Shown: positions 7,860-11,330 of the stretch, in pieces
Layout of the letters: every line of letters starts with the position of its first letter
How positions within the stretch are numbered: the first letter of the stretch is position 1
NCBI GenBank assembly: GCA_019247135.1
Contig: JAFAPL010000108.1
Coordinates: 1 to 11,330 of the forward strand
Direction: 5' to 3'
Origin: Chloroflexota bacterium
Lineage (GTDB): Bacteria > Chloroflexota > UBA6077 > CF-72
Length of the DNA stretch: 11,330 nt
Notes under the pieces: model-generated
What the model was told of the DNA's origin: nothing
Seen by the model: only the letters and a program-made list of their open reading frames with translations
The model's database searches: none
Made by a program: the position numbers and the translations under genes

Positions 7860-7888
7860 CCCAAGCGGGCGCGAGCCCGCGCCGTGGG
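7860..7888. repeat. GC hairpin with GCGA tetraloop
   Basis: GCGGGC (7865-7870) and GCCCGC (7875-7880) pair across GCGA, a GNRA-type loop. An outer CCCA/TGGG pairing (7860-7863 with 7885-7888) extends the structure. It lies 56 bases before the aldo/keto reductase start, so it could fold in that operon's leader RNA. It could also be a dispersed palindromic repeat. No poly-T follows. Confidence 0.5.
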
Positions 7889-7943
7889 TCCCTGTCACCC
7901 CTTTCAGAGGCGCGCTCTAGTGCGCCAGGAGCAGTAAGGTATC

Positions 7944-8906
7944 GTGCGTTACCGCACCTTCGGCCGGACGGGCCTGCGCGTTTCGACTGTTTCCATGGGC
8001 GCCAATCGCCTGGGCGATCCTGGCGTGGACCCAACGGTTTGGCCGCCAATCGTCGAGCGCGCACTCGCTCTGGGCGTCAACTTCTTCGACACCTCGATCA
8101 GCTACAACCAGGGCCGCAGCGAGGCCATCCTCGGCGAGATTACGCAAGCGCACGCCGAGCCGACACTCATCAGCACCAAGGTCGGGTTCAACATCGACTT
8201 CGAGCTCGGCCCCGATTCTCAACGTCGCGACTATTCCGCACGGGCCATCCTGCGCGATGTCGACGGCCAGCTCGTCCGACTGCGCCGTGACAGCATCGAC
8301 ATGTATTTGCTCCACAGCCCGAAGATCGCGGAGCTCGAGGCGCAAGATTGGGCCACAGCAATCGATCAGCTCAAACGCACGGGGAAGATCCACTGGTTCG
8401 GCATCTCGACGAGCGACCATGCGTCAGGCATCTGGGCGATCGAACACGGCGCGGACGTGCTGCAGATCGAATACGACATGCTCTCGCCGAGCGCCGAGCA
8501 GCAACTCCTCCCGCTCGCGCAGCGCCACAATGTCGGGATCATGGTTCGCACGCCACTCGCGCGCGGACTGCTGACTGGCAAGTTCGCCGTCGGCAGGCCG
8601 ATCCCACCAGACCAGCAATGGCGCCGGCCCACCGGTGAGGCGCTGCAGACTCGCTTACGTCGCATCGAACAGCTCCGATTCCTGGAACGTCCCGGCCAGA
8701 CGCTGACCCAGGCAGCGCTGCGCTTCGTGCTCGCTCATCCGGCGGTGCACTGCGCCGTGCCGGGGGCGCGCACGATGGAGCAACTGGAGACGAACGTGCC
8801 CGCCTCGGACGGCGATCTCACTCACGACGAACTGGCGCAGATTCGCCGACTCCAACACGAGTGGCGCGCCGAAGACACGCGCCGTCCCGCTGGGGCGAGG
8901 AGCTGA
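7944..8906 (+). CDS. Aldo/keto reductase
   Basis: A 320-residue cytosolic NAD(P)H-dependent oxidoreductase of the (beta/alpha)8 aldo/keto reductase superfamily, which reduces aldehydes or ketones to alcohols or runs in reverse. The N-terminus MRYRTFGRTGLRVSTVSMGANRLG is typical. The catalytic tetrad is complete: Asp49 and Tyr54 in FFDTSISYNQGRSE, Lys79 in STKVG, and His124 in LLHSP. Later elements are IHWFGIS (about 150) and the C-terminal cofactor-binding end AVPGARTMEQLETN. Length is normal. The start is GTG, with AAGG four bases and AGGAG twelve bases upstream; neither spacing is ideal. It is the first gene of a plus-strand operon, and the E1 alpha gene starts six bases after its stop. The substrate is unknown; its neighbours suggest a 2-oxo or hydroxy-carbonyl compound. 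Confidence 0.92.
   Translation: MRYRTFGRTGLRVSTVSMGANRLGDPGVDPTVWPPIVERALALGVNFFDTSISYNQGRSEAILGEITQAHAEPTLISTKVGFNIDFELGPDSQRRDYSARAILRDVDGQLVRLRRDSIDMYLLHSPKIAELEAQDWATAIDQLKRTGKIHWFGISTSDHASGIWAIEHGADVLQIEYDMLSPSAEQQLLPLAQRHNVGIMVRTPLARGLLTGKFAVGRPIPPDQQWRRPTGEALQTRLRRIEQLRFLERPGQTLTQAALRFVLAHPAVHCAVPGARTMEQLETNVPASDGDLTHDELAQIRRLQHEWRAEDTRRPAGARS
8897..8902 (+). promoter_or_regulatory. Ribosome binding site of the E1 alpha gene, inside the reductase 3' end
   Basis: GAGGAG lies ten bases before the ATG at 8913 and overlaps the last codons of the aldo/keto reductase. It supports the ATG at 8913 and a shared transcript. Confidence 0.75.
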
Positions 8907-8912
8907 ACGCGC

Positions 8913-9887
8913 ATGCCAGCACTGCCGCAGGCGCACGAATGTATCGACATCTACCGTCAGATGGTGCTCATCCGTCATTTCGAGGAACTCGCCCTCCGGC
9001 TGCGCCACGACGGTCTCATCCACGGAGTCGTGCACCCATATAGTGGCGAGGAGGCCATCGCGGTCGGCGTCTGCTCCAACCTGCGCCGGACGGATCGGAT
9101 CGTCAGCAACCATCGCGGCCACGGGCACTGCATCGCAAAAGGTGCGGACATCAAGCGGATGATGGCCGAGCTTTTTGGCCGACGTGATGGCTACTGCAAG
9201 GGCAAAGGTGGCTCCATGCACATCGCGGACTTCGACGCGGGCATGCTCGGAGCCAACGGCATCGTCGGTGCAGGATTGCCGATCGCTGCTGGAGCTGCTG
9301 TCGCGGCGCAGCTCGAAGGCTCAGATGCGGTCGCGGTCGCCTTCTTTGGCGATGGGGCCACGGGTGAAGGACCGTTCCACGAATCGCTCAACATCGCTGC
9401 CTTGTTGAAGCTGCCGGTGCTGTACGTCTGCGAAAACAATCAGTATGCCGGCGATACTCCGGTGCAGTACGGGCTGTCCGCGCGCAACGTGTCCGATCTG
9501 GGCACCGGGTATGGCATCCCCGGTCTGACAGTCGACGGTAACGACGTGCTGGCGGTGTATGCCGCCGCAAATGAGGCCGTAGCTCGCGCTCGCGAAGGCC
9601 AGGGCCCGACGTTGCTGGAGTGCAGGACGTGGCGCCAGCACGTTCACGCGCAGCGCGCCGAGCCACCGCCGGACTCGCGTCCGCCGGAGCAAAAAGCGTA
9701 CTGGGAGGAGCGCGATCCGCTGCCGCGCTTCGAGGAGTACCTCGTGCGCCAGCACATCCTGACCGCGGACCAGATGGCCGACATTGGACTCTCAGTCGAC
9801 GCCGCGCTCGAAGAAGCGGTCGCCTTCGCCCACGCGAGCCCCTACCCCGAACCAGAGGAAGCCCTCGAGGACGTCTTTGCGCTATGA
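8913..9887 (+). CDS. Thiamine-diphosphate dehydrogenase E1 component, alpha subunit (acetoin/pyruvate dehydrogenase-like)
   Basis: A 324-residue alpha subunit of a heterotetrameric TPP-dependent E1, which decarboxylates or cleaves a 2-oxoacid or acetoin-like substrate. The TPP/Mg motif starts with GDGATGEGPFHESLN (146-160) and ends at Asn175/Asn176 in CENNQ. The active-site NHRGHGH (66-72), KGKGGSMHI (96-104) and LGANGIVGAG (112-121) are closest in style to acetoin dehydrogenase AcoA. In the loop that usually reads TYR..GHS, this protein has TWRQHVHAQR (239-248): His245 stays, but the Gly becomes Val and the Ser becomes Ala, and an acidic residue is lost. A Pro-rich stretch follows, then the common ERDPL..FEEYL helix. 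The start is ATG with GAGGAG upstream. Its stop overlaps the beta-subunit start as ATGA. The substrate is not identifiable from sequence. Confidence 0.9.
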   Translation: MPALPQAHECIDIYRQMVLIRHFEELALRLRHDGLIHGVVHPYSGEEAIAVGVCSNLRRTDRIVSNHRGHGHCIAKGADIKRMMAELFGRRDGYCKGKGGSMHIADFDAGMLGANGIVGAGLPIAAGAAVAAQLEGSDAVAVAFFGDGATGEGPFHESLNIAALLKLPVLYVCENNQYAGDTPVQYGLSARNVSDLGTGYGIPGLTVDGNDVLAVYAAANEAVARAREGQGPTLLECRTWRQHVHAQRAEPPPDSRPPEQKAYWEERDPLPRFEEYLVRQHILTADQMADIGLSVDAALEEAVAFAHASPYPEPEEALEDVFAL

Positions 9888-10840
9888 AGATGACCTATGC
9901 CGCGGCGCTCGAGGCCGCCATGTTCGAAGAAATGGCGCACGACCCGCGCGTGTACATGATGTCGACCTCCGTCCCAGCCGCGCTGCAGGACGCGTATGGT
10001 CCACTGCGCGTCAAACGCATGCCCATCTCCGAAGCGACCATGACCGGCATCGCGGTCGGCTCCGCGGGCTGCGGGTTCCGTCCGGTTGTCTACTGGCGGT
10101 CTGTCACCTTCGCCTTCATGGCCTTCGACCAGGTCGTCAACCAGGCCTGCAAAATCCGCTACATGTTCGGCGGCCAGCGGGATTTTCCCATTGTTTTTCG
10201 CGCCAGCTATGGCAACGGTACGCGCTCGGCCGCCCAGCACTCCCAGACCGGTTACGCCCTGTACGCGCACCTGGCAGGTCTGAAAGTGGTGCTCCCGTCC
10301 GGAGCCAGAGACGCCAAGGGCCTGCTCAAGAGCGCCATCCGCGACAATAATCCAGTCGTCGTCTTCGAGCCTGGCCGCATCGATCCGCTCGAAGAAGACG
10401 TGCCCGAAGACGACTACGCGGTGCCGATCGGCGTCGCGGACATCAAGCGAACAGGTACCGACGTCACCGTCGTCGCGCTCGGCTATATGCTCTACGCCGC
10501 GCTTGACGCGGCACAACAACTGGAGCAGGAAGGCATCCAGGTCGAGGTGATCGATCCGCGCACGCTGGTGCCGCTCGACGTCGCGTGCATTCGACGATCG
10601 GTCCAGAAAACCGGACGGCTGATCGTGGTCGACGAGTCAGCGCCAACGTGCTCCATGGCCTCGGAAATCAGCGCGGTGGTTGCGGAAGATTGGGATTGCT
10701 GCCGCGCGCTGCGTGCTCCCGTGAGGCGGGTGACGATGCCAGCGGTGCCAGTGCCGTTCAGCCCTCCGCTCGAGGATTTCGTTCTCCCCGACGCGGCCCG
10801 CGTTGTCGAGGCTATTCGCGGGCTGGTCGCGTACACGTGA
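9884..10840 (+). CDS. Thiamine-diphosphate dehydrogenase E1 component, beta subunit, divergent N-terminal region
   Basis: A 318-residue partner of the alpha subunit, with the transketolase-type pyrimidine-binding domain (about 4-180) and the transketolase C-terminal domain (about 190-315). Conserved points are MPISE (46-50), whose Glu50 matches the Glu that contacts the TPP aminopyrimidine (Glu59 in human PDH beta), FDQVVNQACKIRYMFGGQ (81-98), AAQHSQ with active-site His119, LKVVLPS, and DPRTLVPLD. The usual GEDV...GGAFGVT segment is replaced by STSVPAALQDAYG (27-39), which is about nine residues shorter than standard E1 beta. The start is the ATG at 9884, which forms an ATGA overlap with the alpha stop; a second in-frame ATG at 9890 would also suit. 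The reading frame is open upstream to at least 9620, but that stretch is the alpha-subunit gene in another frame. No E2 or E3 gene follows in the window. The VOC gene overlaps its stop. Confidence 0.9.
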   Translation: MKMTYAAALEAAMFEEMAHDPRVYMMSTSVPAALQDAYGPLRVKRMPISEATMTGIAVGSAGCGFRPVVYWRSVTFAFMAFDQVVNQACKIRYMFGGQRDFPIVFRASYGNGTRSAAQHSQTGYALYAHLAGLKVVLPSGARDAKGLLKSAIRDNNPVVVFEPGRIDPLEEDVPEDDYAVPIGVADIKRTGTDVTVVALGYMLYAALDAAQQLEQEGIQVEVIDPRTLVPLDVACIRRSVQKTGRLIVVDESAPTCSMASEISAVVAEDWDCCRALRAPVRRVTMPAVPVPFSPPLEDFVLPDAARVVEAIRGLVAYT

Positions 10841-11316
10841 CGTTCTCGCTCTCGGCGAATCACGTCGGACTGACAGTCAGTGACCTGGGGCGCTCGATCG
10901 CTTTCTATCGTGATGTGCTCGGGTTTCACGTTGCCTACGAGCGGGGGGAAGTGACGGCAGAATATATGCCGCGTCTGGTCGGCATTCCGGGCGCGCGACT
11001 GAAGATTGCGGGCCTGGACATTCCGGGGCTGCATCTGGACCTGATCGAATACCTTTCACCTCAGACCGCGCGCCTGGCTGGTCCGACGTCGGACGTTGGG
11101 AATGTTCACATCGGGTTCACGGTGGACGACCTGTGGGCCGCGTACCGCGCCCTCTCCGCGGCGGGCGTGAAGTTCAAGTCAGAGCCCGTGAGCCCGACAA
11201 CGGGCCCGAACCAGGGCGGCTGGGCAGTCTATTTCACAGACCCCGACGGGACCACGCTGGAGATGATTCAGAAGCCTTCGGCAGGCAACCCTCACCCCCC
11301 AGCCCCCTCTCCCTAG
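10837..11316 (+). CDS. VOC (glyoxalase/bleomycin-resistance/dioxygenase fold) protein
   Basis: A 159-residue cytosolic protein with two beta-alpha-beta-beta-beta modules. The first module starts NHVGLTVSDLGRSIAFYRDVLGF (8-30) and the second starts VHIGFTVDDLWAAYRALSAAGV (90-111). The four likely metal ligands of the family are all present: His9, Glu71 (LIEY), His91 and Glu142 (TLEMI). It could be an isomerase, lyase or epimerase such as glyoxalase I or methylmalonyl-CoA epimerase, or a dioxygenase; the sequence does not decide. Its GTG start overlaps the E1 beta stop as GTGA, so it is translationally coupled and probably acts in the same pathway. The last residues, NPHPPAPSP, are encoded by a palindromic repeat and its flank. 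They look like an acquired tail, and the stop codon lies in the repeat. Confidence 0.88.
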   Translation: MTFSLSANHVGLTVSDLGRSIAFYRDVLGFHVAYERGEVTAEYMPRLVGIPGARLKIAGLDIPGLHLDLIEYLSPQTARLAGPTSDVGNVHIGFTVDDLWAAYRALSAAGVKFKSEPVSPTTGPNQGGWAVYFTDPDGTTLEMIQKPSAGNPHPPAPSP

Positions 11317-11329
11317 CAGGGAGAGGGGG
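11303..11329. repeat. Perfect 12-bp inverted repeat at the right edge, overlapping the VOC stop codon
   Basis: CCCCCTCTCCCT (11303-11314) pairs fully with AGGGAGAGGGGG (11318-11329) across AGC. The flank CCCTCACCCCCCAGC (11289-11303) resembles the body of a dispersed palindromic repeat seen in many GC-rich genomes. The TAG stop of the VOC gene uses the last stem base and the loop. It could act as a transcription terminator despite lacking a visible T-run, or it could be a mobile REP-like element. Confidence 0.75.
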
Positions 11330-11330
11330 A

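Larger units (their letters stand above)
7707..7943. other. Divergent intergenic region between the two operons
   Basis: These 237 bases separate the minus-strand transport operon from the plus-strand reductase/E1 operon, and any shared regulator would probably bind here. It contains the predicted minus-strand promoter (7715-7743), a G-rich stretch (7829-7856, with runs of 5, 4 and 4 Gs) and a hairpin at 7860-7888. I see no convincing plus-strand promoter and no clear operator palindrome apart from the hairpin. Confidence 0.6.

Noticed and set aside
7774..7920. 48-codon plus-strand ORF in the divergent intergenic region, beginning MNFVDYLATLRRRR
   Set aside because: Only a weak GAGG is found four bases upstream, the rest is Arg/Gly/Pro-rich and it runs through the hairpin. 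Conservation would be needed to accept it as a leader peptide.
9620..9883. Upstream in-frame extension of the E1 beta gene
   Set aside because: The extension is the E1 alpha gene read in another frame and encodes Arg-rich noise. E1 beta homology starts at MTYAAALEAAM and the ATGA overlap gives a natural start.
8913..10840. Transketolase split into two subunits as an explanation for the TPP gene pair
   Set aside because: The alpha subunit has the NHRGHGH, KGKGGSMH and GDGATGEGPFHES pattern of 2-oxoacid/acetoin dehydrogenase E1, not the N-terminal transketolase pattern.
1..11330. CRISPR array, tRNA, rRNA, transposase or prophage genes
   Set aside because: No regularly spaced direct repeats, cloverleaf sequences, rRNA-like stretches or recombinase motifs were seen. 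All long coding frames are accounted for by metabolic and transport genes.

Overview
The window is a GC-rich bacterial fragment of 11,330 bases. The long Ala/Pro/Gln/Thr linker after the Cys of the substrate-binding lipoprotein, the Tat-like lipoprotein signal, frequent GTG starts and GC-rich palindromic repeats all resemble Chloroflexota. That placement is an inference from style, not a phylogenetic result. Nothing suggests a phage or plasmid, and no tRNA, rRNA or CRISPR array is visible.

Region 1 (bases 1-7706, all minus strand) reads from right to left as an uptake operon. It contains an Opp/Dpp-type permease B (7706-6717), permease C (6720-5560), ATPase D (5570-4539), ATPase F (4549-3443), a large substrate-binding lipoprotein (3393-1186), and nagA, N-acetylglucosamine-6-phosphate deacetylase (1101 to beyond base 1, so cut by the window edge). 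The four membrane and ATPase genes overlap one another, which points to translational coupling. The binding-protein gene has its own strong ribosome binding site. NagA at the end suggests that the cargo, or part of it, is an N-acetylated amino sugar, such as chito-oligosaccharides or cell-wall fragments, rather than plain peptides.

Region 2 (7707-7943) is a 237-base divergent intergenic region. It holds a plausible minus-strand promoter placed so close to the permease B start that the transcript would be leaderless. It also holds a GC hairpin and a G-rich tract.

Region 3 (7944-11316, plus strand) is a second tight operon. It encodes an aldo/keto reductase, the alpha and beta subunits of a thiamine-diphosphate 2-oxoacid/acetoin dehydrogenase-like E1, and a VOC (glyoxalase-fold) protein. 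The spacings are 6 bases, then an ATGA overlap, then a GTGA overlap. No lipoyl E2 or E3 gene follows in the window. The E1 beta subunit has lost the usual GEDV segment and about nine residues, while the TPP-contacting Glu and the active-site His remain. This cassette of reductase, E1 pair and VOC protein is the least explained part of the window and the best candidate for an undescribed small-molecule pathway. The VOC gene ends inside a perfect 12-bp inverted repeat at the right edge.
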